Of a stretch of 64,000 bases of DNA, positions 23,707 through 36,800 are shown piece after piece (position 1 is the stretch's first letter; every line of letters starts with the position of its first letter). The stretch is from Phocoena phocoena (taxonomy: Eukaryota > Chordata > Mammalia > Artiodactyla > Phocoenidae). The translations under genes were made by a program, and so were the position numbers. Where the stretch lies: positions 51,408,639 to 51,472,638 of the forward strand of contig NC_089220.1 of assembly GCF_963924675.1 (NCBI RefSeq), read 5' to 3'. The notes beneath the pieces were generated by a model. It made no database searches, was not told the DNA's origin, and saw only the letters and a program-made list of their open reading frames with translations.

Positions 23707-26700
23707 ATGGGAAAAGGAACATACATATCGATAATTACCTTAAATGTAAATGGGCTAAATGCTCCCACCAAACGACACAGATTGGCTGAATGGATACAAA
23801 AACAAGACCCATATATATGCTGTCTACAAGAGACCCAATTCAGACCTAGGGACACATACAGACGGAAAGTAAGGGAATGGAAAAAGATATTCCATGCAAA
23901 TGGAAACCAAAAGAAAGCTAGAGTAGCAATTCTCATATCAGAAAAAATAGACCTTAAAATAAAGACTATTAGAAGACAAAAAGGAGGACACTACATAATG
24001 ACCAAGGGATCAAACTAAGAAGAAGATATAAAAACTGTAAATATTTATGCACCCAACATAGGAGCACGTCAATACATAAGGCAAATACTAATAGCCATAA
24101 AAGGGGAAATCCACAGTAACACATTCATAGTAGGGGACTTTAACACCCCACTTTCACCAATGGAAAGATCATCCAAAATGAAAATAAATAAGGAAACACA
24201 AGCTATAAATGATACATTAAATAAGATGGACTTAATTGATATTTATAGGACATTCCATCCCAAAACAACAGAATACACATTTTTCTCAAGTGCTCATGGA
24301 ACATTCTCCAGTATGTATCATATCTTGGGTCAAAAATCAAGCCTTGGTAAATTTAAGAAAATTGAAATTCTATCAAGTATCTTTTCCAACCACAATGCTA
24401 TGAGACTAGATATCAATTACAGGAAAAGATCTGTAAAAAATGCAAACACACGGAGGCTAAACAATACACTACTTAATAACGAAGTGATCATTGAATAAAT
24501 CAAAGAGGAAATCAAAAAATACCTAGAAACAAATGACAATGGAGACACGTCAACCCAAAAACCTATGGGATGCAGAAAAAGCAGTTCTAAGAGGGAAGTT
24601 TATAGGAATACAATCCTACCTTAAGAAACAGGAAACATCTCGAATAAACAACCAAACCTTGGACCTAAAGCAATTAGAGAAAGAACAAAAATACCCCAAA
24701 GTTAGCAGAAGGAAAGAAATCATAAAAATCAGATCAGAAATAAATGAAAAAGAAATGAAGCAAACGATAGCAAAGATCAATAAAACTAAAAGCCGGTTCT
24801 TTGAAAAGAAAAACAAAATTGATAACGCATTAGCCAGACTCATCAAGAAAAAAAGGGAGAAGACTCAAATCAATAGAATTAGAAATGAAAAAGGAGAAGT
24901 AACAACTGACACTGCAGAAATAAAAAAAATCATGAGAGATTACTACAAGCAACTCTACGCCAATAAAATGGACAACCTGGAAGAAATGGACAAATTCTTA
25001 GAAATGCCCAACCTGCCAAGACTGAATCAGGAAGAAATAGAAAACATGAATAGACCAATCACAAGCACTGAAACTGAAACTGTGATTATAAATCTTCCAA
25101 CAAACAAAAGCCCAGGACCAGATGGCTTCACAGTCGAATTCTATCAAACATTTAGAGAAGAGCATATGCCTATCCTCCTCAAACGCTTCTAAAATATAGC
25201 AGAGGGAGAAACACTGCCAAACTCTTTCTATGAGGCCACCATCACCTTGATACCAAAACCAGACAAGGATGTCAGAAAGAAGGAAAACCTCAGGCCAATA
25301 TCACTGATAAATATAGATGCAAAAATCCTCAACAAAATACTAGCAAACAGAACCCAACAGCACATTAAAAGGATCATATACCAAGGTCAAGTGGGGTTTA
25401 TTCCAGGAATGCAAGGATTCTTCAATATAGGCAAATCAATCAACGTGATACACCATATTAACAAATTGAAGGAGAAAGACCATATTATCATCTCAATAGA
25501 TGCAGAGAAAGCTTTTGACAAAATTCAACACCCATTTATGACAAAATCCCTCCGTGAAGTAGGCATAGAGAGAACTTTCCTCAACATAATAAAGGCCGTA
25601 TATGACGACCCACACCCAACATCATCCTCAATGGTGAAAAACTGAAAGCATTTCCACTAAGATCAGGAACAAGACAAGGTTGCCCACTCTCACCACTCTT
25701 ATTCAACACAGTTTTGGAAGTTTTAGCCACAGCAATCACAGAAGAAAAGGAAATAAAAGGAATCCAAATCAGAAAAGAAGAAGTAAACTTGTCATGGTTT
25801 GCAGATGATACTATACATAGAGCATCCTAAAGATGCTACCAGAAAACTTCTAGAGCTAATCAATGAATTCAGTAAAGTAGCAGGATACAAAATTAATGCA
25901 CAGAAATCTCTGGCATTCCTATACACTAGTGATGAAAAATCTGAAAGTGAAATCAAAAATCTCTTCCATTTACCATTGCAACAAAAAGAATACAATATCT
26001 AGGAATTAACCTACTCAAGGAGACAAAAGACCTGTATGCAGAAAATTATAAGACACTGATGAAAGAAATTAAAGATGGTACAAATAGATGGAGAGATATA
26101 CCATGTTCTTGTATTGGAAGAATCAACATTGTGAAAATGACTCTACTACCCAAAGCAATCTACAGATTCAATGCAATCCCTATCAAACTACCACTGGCAT
26201 TTTTCACAGAACTAGAACAAAAAATTTCACAATTTGTATGGAAACAGAAAAGACCCCGAATAGCCAAAGCAATCTGGAGAACGAAAAATGGAGCTGGACG
26301 AATCAGGCTTCCTGACTTCAGACTATATTACAAAGCTACAGTAATCAAGACAGTATGGTACTGGCACAAAAACAGAAAGATAGATCAATGGAACAGGATA
26401 GAAAGCCCAGAGATAAACCCACACACATATGGTCACCTTATCTTTGATAAAGGAGGAAGGAATGTACAGTGGAGAAAAGACAGCCTCTTCAGTAAGTGGT
26501 GCTGGCAAAACTGGACAGGTACATGTAATAGTATGAAATTAGATCACTCCCTAACACCATACACAAAAATAAGCTCAAAATGGATTAAAGACCTAAATGT
26601 AAGACCAGACACTATAAATCTCTTAGAGGAAAACAGGCAGAACACTCTATGACATAAATCACAGCAAGATCCTTTTTGACCCACCTCCTAGAGAAAGGGA

Positions 26701-27509
26701 AATAAAAACAAAAATAAACAAATGGGACCTAATGAAACTTCAAAGCTTTTGCACAGCAAAGGAAACCATAAACAAGACCAAAAGACAGCCCTCAGAATGG
26801 GAGAAAATATTTGCAAATGAAGCAACTGACAAAAGATTAATCTCCAAAATTTATAAACAGTTCATGCAGCTCAATAACATAAAATCAAAAAACCCAATCC
26901 AAAAATGGGCAGAAGACCTCAATAGACCTTTCTCCAAAGAAGATATACAGACTGTCAACAAGCACATGAAAGAATGCTCAACATCATTAATCATTAGAGA
27001 AATGCAAATCAAAAGTACAATGAAATATCATCTCACACCAGTCAGAATGGCCATCATCATAAAACCTACAAACAATAAGTGCTGGAGAGGGTGTGGAGAA
27101 AAGGGAACACTCTTACACTGCTGGTGGGAATGTGAATTGGTACAGGCACTATGGAGAACAGTATGGAGGTTCCTTAAAAAACTACAAATAGAACTACCAT
27201 ATGACTCAGCAATCCCACTACTGGGCATGTACCCTGAGAAAACCATAATTCAAAAAGAGTCGTGTACCAAAATGTTCATTTCAGCTCTATTTACAATAGC
27301 CCGGAGATGGAAACAACCTAAGTGTCCATCATTGGATGAATGGATAAAGATGTGGCACATATATACAATGGAATATTACTCAGCCTTAAAAAGAAATGAA
27401 ATTGAGTTATTTGTAGTGAGGTAGATGGACCTAGAGTCTGTCATACAGAGTGAAGTAAGTCAGAAAGAAAGACAAATACCGTATGCTAACACATATACAT
27501 GGAATTTAA
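23707..27509 (+). pseudogene. LINE-1 ORF2 (copy B), endonuclease-reverse transcriptase, disrupted
   Basis: Encodes the two-domain enzyme of target-primed reverse transcription. The endonuclease starts MGKGTYISIITLNVNGLNAP, with the N14-equivalent in TLNVNG, the E43-equivalent in LQETQ, and GDFNTPLSP intact. The D205-equivalent is Tyr (codon 24316-24318, SMYHILG) and the SDHN block reads SNHN. The RT segment has [42 protein letters not shown] and [19 protein letters not shown] is at 25798-25809, directly followed by a 5 bp deletion. A C-terminal cysteine motif ([18 protein letters not shown], 27079-27133) is intact. Stops lie at 24016, 24496, 25190 and 27422, with frameshifts near 24555, 25610, 25810 and 26620. 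Longest open pieces: 24533-25192 (219 residues), 26059-26652 (197) and 26732-27424 (230). Confidence 0.93.
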
Positions 27510-27871
27510 GAAAAAAATGTCATGAAGAACCTGGGGGTAGGATGGGAATGGAGACGCGGACCTGCTGGGGAATGGACTTGGGGATATGGGGAGGGGGAGG
27601 GGTAAGCTGTGACAGGGCAGGAGGGTGGCATGGACATATACACACTACCAAGCGTGGAATGGATAGCTAGTGGGAAGCAGCCGCATAGCACAGGGTAATC
27701 AGCTCGATGCTTTGTAACCACCTAGAGGGTTGGGATGGGGGGGGAGGGAGATGCAAGAGGGGAGAGATATGGGAACATATGTATATGTATAACTGATTCA
27801 CTTTGTTTTGAAGCAGCAACTGGCACACCATTGTAAAGCAATTATACTCCAATAAAGATGTAAAAAAAAGG
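27510..27871 (+). other. LINE-1 copy B 3' UTR and A tail
   Basis: Contains the G-rich stretch 'ggatatggggagggggaggg' common to L1 3' UTRs, then 'actgattcactttgtt', 'caattatactccaataaaga' and a short A run. AATAAA is at 27851-27856. Confidence 0.85.
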
Positions 27872-27881
27872 AACATACAAC
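27872..27881. repeat. Right target-site duplication of LINE-1 copy B
   Basis: 'aacatacaac', identical to 20682-20691. Confidence 0.85.
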
Positions 27882-28136
27882 TATAGTAGATATTGTTTAT
27901 TGGTAAACTAAATATAATAACAGTTTATCTTCCTGATATAAATGTGAAAGATGTTTCTGTAGTTATCTAATTGTCAGAAATGTGCAGCAGATATATCTGT
28001 AGAAGAATATTACACTACATAGAATCCATTAGGATGTTTCCTTTGATAGATAAATAATTTCCAAAGAATTCATGATGATCTATTGAATAGACTAATGATA
28101 TAATGTGTTCAGTGTTGCTTGAAATGGTAACAGCTC

Positions 28137-28411
28137 CCTCACAGATTTAGAGAACAAACTAGTGGTTACCAGTGGGGAAGGAAAGGAGATCGGGCAAGAT
28201 AGGGGTAAAGGATTAAGAGATATGAACTACTGTGTATGTATAAAGTAGATAAGCAACAAAGATATATTGTACGGCACAGGGAAATTTATCCATTATTTTG
28301 CAATAACTTTAAATGGAGTAAAATCTATAAAAATATTAAATCACTATGCCATACACCTGAAACTAATATAACATTGTAAATCAACTATACTTCAATAATT
28401 TTTTTTAAAGA
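28137..28411 (+). mobile_element. Truncated LINE-1 3'-end fragment
   Basis: 'gagaacaaactagtggttac' through 'gccatacacctgaaactaat' to 'caactatacttcaataattt' is an L1 3' UTR of an older (L1MA-like) type with an A-rich tail. It lacks any coding part. Confidence 0.8.
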
Positions 28412-28633
28412 ACGATAATAGTTCCAGTCTAAATCACTAAGTGGCTTGAATTAAAACATGATTTTTAAAAATGACTCACACATTGATCATAGAACTGATA
28501 TTTGATAGATACAAGCTATTTAGACTCAAAAGAAATTTTACCTGGGGTAATACTAATAGTATGGTTTAGTTGTATGGTATCATACTGATTCTAGACTTCT
28601 ATTATCCTCAGCCAATAAAACCAGTTTGCTCAA

Positions 28634-29776
28634 TCTCCCAAGGAAATACAAATAAAAGGAAAAATAAATAAATGAGACCTAATCAAACTTCCAAGCTTTT
28701 GTACAGCAAAGGAAACCATAAACACAACATACAGACAACATACAGACTGTGAGAAAATATTTGCAAATGATGCTACCAAGAAGGGATTAATTTCCAAAAT
28801 ATACATATAGCTCATACAACTCATCATCAAGAAAACAAACAATCCAATCAAAAAATGGGCAGAAGACCTAAATAGACATTTCTCCAAAGAAGACATACAG
28901 ATGGCCAATGGGCACATGAAAAGATGTTCAACATTGCTAATTATTAGAGAAACACAAATCAAAACTACAATGAGGTATCGCCTCACATAGGTCAGAATGG
29001 CCATCATCAAAAAGTCTACAAATAACAGATGCTGGAGAGGGTATGGATAAAAGGGAACCCTCCTACACCGTTGGTGGGAATATAAATTGGTGCAGCCACT
29101 ATGGAGACCATATGGAGGTTTGTCAAAAAACTAAAAGTAAGAGTTGCCATATGATCCTGCAATCCCACTCCTGGGCATATATCTGGAGAAATCTATAATT
29201 CAAAAAGATACATGCATCTTAATGTTCATTGCAGCCCTATTTACAATAGCCAAGTCATAGAAACAATCTAAATGTCCACCAAAAATGAATGGATAAAAAA
29301 GATGTGTTACACATGTACGATGGAATACTACTCGGCCATAAAAAAGAATATAATTATGCCTTTTTGCAGTAACATGGATAGACCTAGATATTATCATAAG
29401 TGAAGTAAGTCAGAAAGAGAAAGACATATACATATGATATCACTTACATGTGGAATCTAAAATATGACACAAATGAACTTATCTACAAAACAGAAACAGA
29501 CTGACAGACATAGACGACAGACTTATGGTTTCCAAGGAGGAGAGGGGATAGGGGAGGGATGGAGTTAGCAGATGCAAACTACTATATGTAGAATGGATAA
29601 ATAACAACGTCCTTCTGTATAGCACAGGGAACTATATTCAATATTCTGTGATAAACCACAATGGAAAAGAATATGAAAAAGAATGTACATATATGTATAA
29701 CTGAATCACTTTGCTGTACAGTAGAAATTAACACAACATAGTAAATCAACTAAACTTCAATAAATTAAAAAAGAAG
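28634..29776 (+). mobile_element. 5'-truncated LINE-1 (ORF2 C-terminus plus 3' UTR)
   Basis: Starts inside ORF2 ('tctcccaaggaaatacaaat') and runs to the A tail after 'taaacttcaataaattaaaa'. It aligns with the last quarter of ORF2 in copies A and B ('agcttttgtacagcaaagga', 'gatttctccaaaga'-type and 'ccactatggagaccatatgg' blocks), but its 3' UTR differs ('aaacagactgacagacatag'), pointing to an older subfamily. The flanks 'agtttgctcaa' (28623-28633) and 'agtttgttgaa' (29777-29787) match in 9 of 11 and are probably the target duplication. Several stops are visible. Confidence 0.85.
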
Positions 29777-29991
29777 AGTTTGTTGAAGTTAAAATTCCTT
29801 GAATCACACAGGCCACCTCCTTCAGTATTGCATGTCAATCAGTCGGCTTGGGGGAGTAATCGTAATTCCCATTCCACCTCATCTTGGCTCCGCCATACTG
29901 GGACCTCTGACTTCAGGCCAACAGGGGAATAGGATTTGGGGTATGTAGATCTTAAGTTTGTTTACTCAAGTAGCAGAAAAAGGGTAGAGTC

Positions 29992-30432
29992 AATTTCCTA
30001 GGGCTATCATAACAAACTGGGTGGCTTGATATAACAGAATTTTATTCTCTCACAGTTCTGGAAGCCAGAAAGTAGAGGTATGATATCAAGGTGTCAGCAG
30101 AGTCAGTTCCTTCTGGAGTCTATAAGGGAAAATGTATTCTATGTCCCTCTATTAGCTTCTGTGGTTTCTGGTAATCCTTGTCATTACTGGCTCACATCTG
30201 CATGACTCTAACCACTGCCTCAGTCCTCACGTGGCCTTCTCTTCCATGCGTTCATATCTTCTCTTCTATCTGAAATCTTCCTTTGCTGGACTCTAATAAG
30301 GACAACTGTCATTGGATTTAGGGGCCACCTGTATAATCTAGGATGCTCTCTTCATCTCAAGGTAACATTCAGAGGTTCAAATGATTAGAATATGGACATA
30401 TCTTTTGTAGGGACACCATTCAACCTATTGTG
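29992..30432 (-). mobile_element. MLT1-type MaLR LTR, minus strand
   Basis: Reverse MLT1 order is very clear: 'aatttcctagggctatcata', 'aactgggtggcttgatataa', 'ttattctctcacagttctgg', 'caaggtgtcagcagagtcag', 'ctaataaggacaactgtcat', and the end 'gggacaccattcaacctatt'. It is about the full length of an MLT1 LTR. Confidence 0.85.
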
Positions 30433-30789
30433 TTGGCCAAAATAGGAAAAGTTAATGACCAAGAATTAATACAATATAACTATCTGCAAAAACATTTTTC
30501 TTACATTGGCCATTGAATTCATAATCATGAAAGCAGGGTTACACAGGTATTTTGAGAAAGGTGAGTTTTAGAAAAAAGTATTCTTTCAGATAGTTTGAAA
30601 ATGAATCTTTGTGTGTAATGTATTGGTGTATTTCTTCATATGAGTGTGTGTATGCATATGTGTGTGTGTGTTTTGAGAGAGATGGTTGAAAGAGGAATAC
30701 TTAATAAACAGCTGACAAAGGCAAAGAGATAGATCCTGTAATAATGGATGACAGTTCAAAGTGCACATTGGTAGTGTACTTTTAGCTCA
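30433..30789. other. Unrecognised DNA with a short GT-rich run
   Basis: Contains a GT-rich stretch at about 30642-30674. No gene or named repeat is seen. Confidence 0.5.
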
Positions 30790-33270
30790 CTCCCAGAAAG
30801 CACACTAAAATGAGGGTAAATACAAAAAGGACTAAATATATTAGGATGAAAAGGAGAGAGAAGGTCAATAGCAGATAAAGAAGACTAGACATAACAACAA
30901 AATTTTGGAAAATTGAAAGTAGATGGAAAACTAATAACTGACTTAGAATACTGGGCACTGTTAAAATCTAAAGCTACAGAGTAAGGAGTCAATTAAACTT
31001 AAGGTGATCCAAGCTAAAAATCTCCCAGATTGCTCAGAAAATGGAGATAAAGAGCTGAAAATAACTGTTGGTTAAGTTCTTATGAAGAGGAGTTGGTCTT
31101 CTAGATACTGTTCCATCCTATTTCAGGGATGTTACTGGATACTCTGAATCAAGTATTGCTCCAAAGGACACTGGGAAGAAGGAAGGGAATTATGTACTGC
31201 AAAAAGAGAGTTTAAGTAAAAATCTACCTGACATTTTTTTTTTCTCTATACTCCTTCAGGAGGGTAGACTAGCACTAGACTTATACCCCCAAGGAAGAGA
31301 TTGAGAAATTCATCTCAGGGAACCTGACAGAGCAAACAGAAAAAAAATGTACGGAAACCTGTATCTGGGGGTCTTACAGTAAAGTCTTTTGTTTTCAAGC
31401 CACTCCCACACATAGAAGTTCTAATATGCTTGTGAGTGCCAAAAACTGACAAATATTTGAGAAAAGTACCTAAGCTGACAGAAAGAAACCAAAACATACA
31501 ATCATAAAAGTAGACTCAGAAAACAGGAGCAGAGACAGTGTAAGGAACAGAAGTAAATTTAGACATGAAGGAACTTAATATTTTCAGAGGAACGAAAGAA
31601 GATATTGCATTCATAAAATAAGAACAGAAGGTCATAAAACAATCATAAAACAAAAAAGAACTCTTAGAACTGAAAAAATGGTGATGGTGGGTATTTATTT
31701 AAAAAATAGAAATGTTGAAAATAAAATTGAGAAAAGTCTAACAAAAATGGAAACAAATCAACAAAGATGAAAAATATATGCCCATAAGAAGATTAGTCTA
31801 AAGGATCTCACACCAGATTCAGAGTAGCTTCTGAAAAGAGAGAAGATGAAACCTGGCATCCTTCTCTTATCAAAGAAATAAATTAAAACATTTTTTTCAG
31901 GACCAAAGACTATTAGTTTCCAAATTGAAAGATTCCCCCAAGTGCCCAGAATAATAAATAAAGCACACACACACACACACATACAGGCCCATCATCCTGA
32001 AAAAGAAGAACAGAAAGAACAAAAAAAAGATGTTTAAAGCTTGCATATAAGATAAAAATATCAGGAAGTGGAATGGCATCAGATTTCCTAGCATCAGCAA
32101 AAATAGCTGGAAGACAATGCATGGATGTCTGCAGATTCAGAGAAAAAAATATTTCAAATTTAGTTTCTGTGTGTCCACCATGCTATAAGTTAAGGCTGAG
32201 TTTACTGTAATATTTTCAGACCAGAAAGGACTCAAAAACCTAAGTTCTATGTACCATTTCCCAGAAAGCCTCTACAGGATATCTTCCATACAAAAGCTGT
32301 AGTAAAACAAGAAAAAGAAAAACTACAACACCCAGGAAATGAACAGGCTTTTATACAGGACAGCAATGAAAGGCAATCGCAAGGTGAAGGAAAGGAAGAT
32401 ACTTACATAACACTAGGCAGCAGGCCCAGGAGCAAGCGAGCCACCCAGGATCGGGGGGGCGAGGGGAAACTTCAAAGAGGTGCAGCGAGGGGGGAGAAGA
32501 AAGACATGGCAACAGAAATTGATAGACTTCCTTTTGGGTTTGAATGTTTTATGAAAAAGTTTCCTGCTTTGTCAGAGATTTTGTAGATCAATTTCTAATG
32601 GGTTTCTTTTTTAATTGAATTTTGTTTAGGTTGGGTTTCTCTAAGACTACATACAGGTCTTAATATAAATGGAAATATGTAACCAGAGTCATTGTGTTGT
32701 GATGACTGGAAAAAAAAATGGAATGCTCTGAATCTAGGTTGTGCAGGGGAAACAATGAGAATAACGGCACCTCAGGGCAGGAGTTACCAGTCCTCGTTTG
32801 GCAGCAGTAAAGAAGTTTGTTAAACAATTTCGGGGTCTCTCCTGGCTCAGACTACATGTACAGTGAGGATGTATCCCCTGGGTTATGGTCATAAAATGCT
32901 AGAATACTGAATGTCTTTTCTACTTGGAGAGGCCTTTACTAATGGACTGGAAGAAAAAGACAACTTTAAATCCCAATGGATCAACTAAAAGCAAATAGAG
33001 AAAAGCAGAACAATTCTATAATTCTGATAAAGGACATATTTGCTGTCTGTTTAGTGGCCAGAAACAATCAATGGTCAGATTATCATGAATCTTCATGAAT
33101 AATTAAACTTAAATAATCTGTCATATAAATATCTGTCAAATAATCTGTCATCAGTGAACTGATCAGGAATCTATACATTTTCAGAAATTTGGGACGGGGA
33201 ACAGGGGAAGTAGGGAACAATTTAACAGTAGAAACTGAATCTCAGATTCTGGTCAAGAACTGAATATACC
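30790..33270 (+). mobile_element. HAL1 (half-LINE-1) element, nearly full length
   Basis: HAL1 is an ancient L1 relative that carries only an ORF1-like frame. Recognisable blocks in order are 'ctcagggaacctgacagagc' and 'gtatctgggggtcttacagt' (5' part), 'caggagcagagacagtgtaa', 'ttagaactgaaaaaatgg', 'gtttccaaattgaaagattc' then 'caagtgcccagaataataaa', 'ggaagtggaatggcatcaga', 'gctggaagacaatgcatgga', 'agtaaaacaagaaaaagaaa', and the downstream 'tcattgtgttgtgatgactg'. No frame stays open. About 2.4 kb suggests a near-complete copy. A CA run (31967-31981) lies inside. Confidence 0.75.
31967..31981. repeat. Short (CA)n run inside HAL1
   Basis: About seven to eight CA units interrupt the HAL1 ORF1-like region. 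Confidence 0.85.
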
Positions 33271-33492
33271 CTTCTTAACAGGGCTGATAATGTCTTCCAT
33301 TATTGGACCCAGCATTTATAAACCATTTACTAACTTCTGTAAACCACAAACTAACACATTCCCTAAGCCACAATATCCTTATTGTGAAAAATTATCTTAT
33401 CTGAAAAAATTGCATTTAGATATAATTTAATCAATAAGTACCCACAGGTATATACTTTAGAACTGATGAAACAGTGTAAATGTATGATTTTT

Positions 33493-33502
33493 TCCATTGA
33501 AT
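33493..33502. repeat. Target-site duplication at the 3' side of LINE-1 copy C
   Basis: 'tccattgaat' pairs with 'tccattggat' at 40534-40543 (9 of 10). Copy C is in minus orientation, so this is its 3' flank. Confidence 0.7.
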
Positions 33503-33876
33503 AATTTTTAACATCTTAATTGGAGTATAATTTCTTTACATTGTTGTGTTCATTTCTACTGTATAAAAAAGTGAATCAGCTATATATATACATATATCCC
33601 CATATGCCCTCCATCATGGTCTCCCTCCCACCCTCCCTATCCCACCCCTCTAGGTGGTCACAAAGCACTGAACTGATCTCCCTCTTCTATGCAGCTTCTT
33701 CCCACTAGCTATCTATTTTACATTTGGTAGTATATATATGTCAATGCTACGCACTCACTTCGTCCCAACTACGCTTCCCCCTTCCTGTGTCCTCAAGTCC
33801 ATTCTCTACATCTGTGCCTTTATTACTGTCCTGCCCCTAGGTTCGTCAGAAGCTTTTTTTTTTTTTTTTTTTAAGA
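33503..33876 (-). other. LINE-1 copy C 3' UTR
   Basis: The reverse complement carries the 'cactttgttgtgt'-like and G-rich blocks of L1 3' UTRs. An 18 or so T run at 33855-33872 (A run on the element strand) lies just after ORF2. The expected AATAAA is altered: the tail reads 'ccaattaagatgtt' where copy B has 'ccaataaagatgta'. Confidence 0.75.
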
Positions 33877-36800
33877 TTCCATATATATGTGTTGGCATAC
33901 GGTATTTGTTTTTCTCTTTCTGACTTACTTCACTCTGTATGACACACTCTATGTCAATCCCCCCTCACTACAAATAACTCAATTTCGCTTCTTTTTATGG
34001 CTGAGGAATATTCCATTGTATATATTGCCATCTCTTCTTTATCCATTCATCTGTCGATGGACACTTAGGTTGTTTCTATGTCCTGGCTATTGTAAATAGT
34101 GCTGCAACGAACACTGGGGAGAATGTGTCTTTTTGAATTAAGGTTTTCTCAGGGTATATGTCCCGTAGTGGGATTGCTGGGTCGTGTGGTAGTTCTATTT
34201 TTAGTTTGTCAGGATCCTCCATACTGTTCTCCATAGTGGCTGTATCAATTTACATTCCCACCAACAGTGAAAGAGGGTTCCCTTTTCTCCACATCCTCTC
34301 CAGCATTTATTGTTTGTAGATTTTTTGGTGATGGCCATCCTGACTGGTGTGAGGTGATACCTCATTGTAGTTTTGATTTGCATTTCTCTAATGATTAGTG
34401 ATGTTGAGCATCCTTTCATGTGTTTATTAGCAATCTGTATATTTCCTTTGGAGAAATGTCTATTTAGGTGTTCTGTCCATTTTTTGATTGGGTTGATTGT
34501 TTTTTTGATATTGAGCTGCATGAGCTACTTATATATTTTGTAGATTAATCCTTTGTCAGCTGCTTCGCTAGCAAATATTTTCTACCATTCTGAGGGTTGT
34601 CTTTGCATCTTGTTTATGGCTTCCTTTGCTGTGCAATACCTTTGAAGTTTCATTAGGTCCCATTTGTTTATTTTTGTTTTTATTTCCATTTCTCTAGGAG
34701 GTGGGTCAAAAAGGATCTTGCTGTGATTTATGTCGTAGAGTGTTCTGTCTATGTTTTCCTCTGAGTTTTATAGTGTCTGGCCTTACATTTTGGTCTTTAA
34801 TCCATTTTGAGTTTATTTTTGTGTATGGTGTTAGGGAGTGTTCTAATTTCATTCTTTTGCATGTAGCTGTCCAGTTTTGCCAGCACCACTTACTGAAGAG
34901 GCTGTCTTTTCTCCACTGTACATTCCTTCCTCCTTTATCAAAGATAAGGTGACCATATGTGTGTGGGTTTATCTCTGGGCTTTCTATCCTGTCCATTGAT
35001 CTATATTTATGTTTTTGTGCCAGTACCATACTGTCTTGATTACTGTAGCTTTGTAGTATAGTCTGAAGTCAGGGAGCCTGATTCCTGCAGCTCCACTTTT
35101 CTATCTCAAGATGGCTTTGGCTATTCAGGGTCTTTTCTGTTTCCATACAAATTGTGTAATTTTTTGTTCTGGTTCTGTGAAAAATGCCACTGGTAGTTTG
35201 ACAGGGATTGCACTGAATCTGTACATTTCTTTGGGTAGTATAGTCATTTTCACAATGTTGATTCTTCTAATCCAAGAACATGGTATATCTCTCCATCTGT
35301 TTGTATTGATTTAATTTCTTTCATCAGTGTCTTATAGTTTCCCTGCATACAGGTCTTCTGTCTCCTTAGGTAGGTTTATTCCTGGGTATTTTATTCTTTT
35401 TGTTGCAGTGACAAATGAGAGTGTGTCCTTAATTTCTCTTTCTGATCTTTTGTTGATAGTGTATAGGAATGCAAGAGATTTCTGTGCATTAATTTTGCAT
35501 CCTGTTACTTCATCAAATTCATTGAATAGCTCAAGTAGCTTTCTGATAGCATCTTTAGGATTCTCTATGTATAGAATCATGCCATCTGCAAACAGTGACA
35601 GTTTTACTTCTTCTTTTCCGATTTGGATGCCTTTTATTTCCTTTTCTTCTGTTATTGCTGTGGCTGAAACTTCCAAAACTATCTTGAATAATAGTGGTGA
35701 GAGTGGGCAACCTTGTCTTGTTCCTGATCTTAGAGGAAATGGTTTCAGTTTTTCACCATTGAGGACGATGTTGGCTGTGTTTGTCATATATGGTCTTTAT
35801 TATGTTGAGGAAAGTTCCCTCTATGCCTACTTTCTGCAGGGTTTTTATCATCAATGGGTGTTGAATTTTGTCAAAAGACTTTTCTGCATCTATTGAGATA
35901 ATCATAGGGTGTTTCTCCTTCAATTTGTTAATATGGTGTATCACATTGATTGATTTGCGTATATTGAAGAATCCTTGCATTACTGGGATAAACCCCACTT
36001 GGTGATGGTGTGTGGTCCTTTTAATGTGCTGTTGGATTCTGTTTGTTAGTATTTTGTTGAGGATTTTTGCATCGATGTTCATCAGGGATATTGGCCTGTA
36101 GCTTTCTTTCTTTGTGACATCTTTGTCTGGTTTTGGTGTCAAGGTGATGGTGGCCTTGTAGCATCTGTTTGGCAATGTTCCTCCCTCTGATATATTTTGG
36201 AAGAGTTTGAGAAGGACAGGTGTTAACTCTTCCCTCAATGTTTGATAGAATTTGCCTGTGAAGCCATCTGTTCCTGAGCTTTTGTTTGTTGGAAGAGTTT
36301 TAATCACATTTTTAATTTCAGTGCTTGTGATTGATTGGTTTATATCCTCTCTTTCTTCCTAGTTCAATCTCGGAGGGTTGTGCTTTTCTAAAAATTTGTC
36401 CGTTTCTTCCAGGTTGTCCATTTTATTTGCATAGAGTTGCTTGTAGTAATCCCTCATGATCCTTTTTATTTCTGCAGTGTCAGTTGTTACTTCTCCCTTT
36501 TAATTTCTAATTCTATTGATTTTTTTCCCTTTTTTTCTTGATGAGTCTGGCTATTGGTTTATCATTTTTTTTATCATCTCAAAAACCAGCTTTTAGTTTT
36601 ATTGATCTTTGCTATTGTTTCCTTCATTTCTTTTTCATTTATTTCTGATCTGATCTTTGTGGCTTCTTTCCTTCTGCTAACTTTAGAGTTTTTGGTTCTT
36701 CTTCTTTCTCTAATTAATTTAGGTGTAAGGTTAAGCTGGTTATTTGAGATTTTTCTTGTTTTTTGAGGTAGGATTTTATTGCAACATACTTCTCTGTTAG

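Larger units (their letters stand above)
20692..27871 (+). mobile_element. Full-length LINE-1 copy B
   Basis: About 7.2 kb between exact 10 bp target duplications. The order is 5' UTR (20692-22764), ORF1 (22765-23648), a 58 bp spacer, ORF2 (23707-about 27509), 3' UTR with AATAAA at 27851-27856, and a short A tail. It begins 'cggaggacgaggggaagatgg', broken here as 'cggaggacgagggg' plus 'aagatggcgg', the typical start of a complete element. Both ORFs carry stops and frameshifts, so it cannot move by itself. It is the best-preserved L1 in the window and serves as the reference for A and C. Confidence 0.95.
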
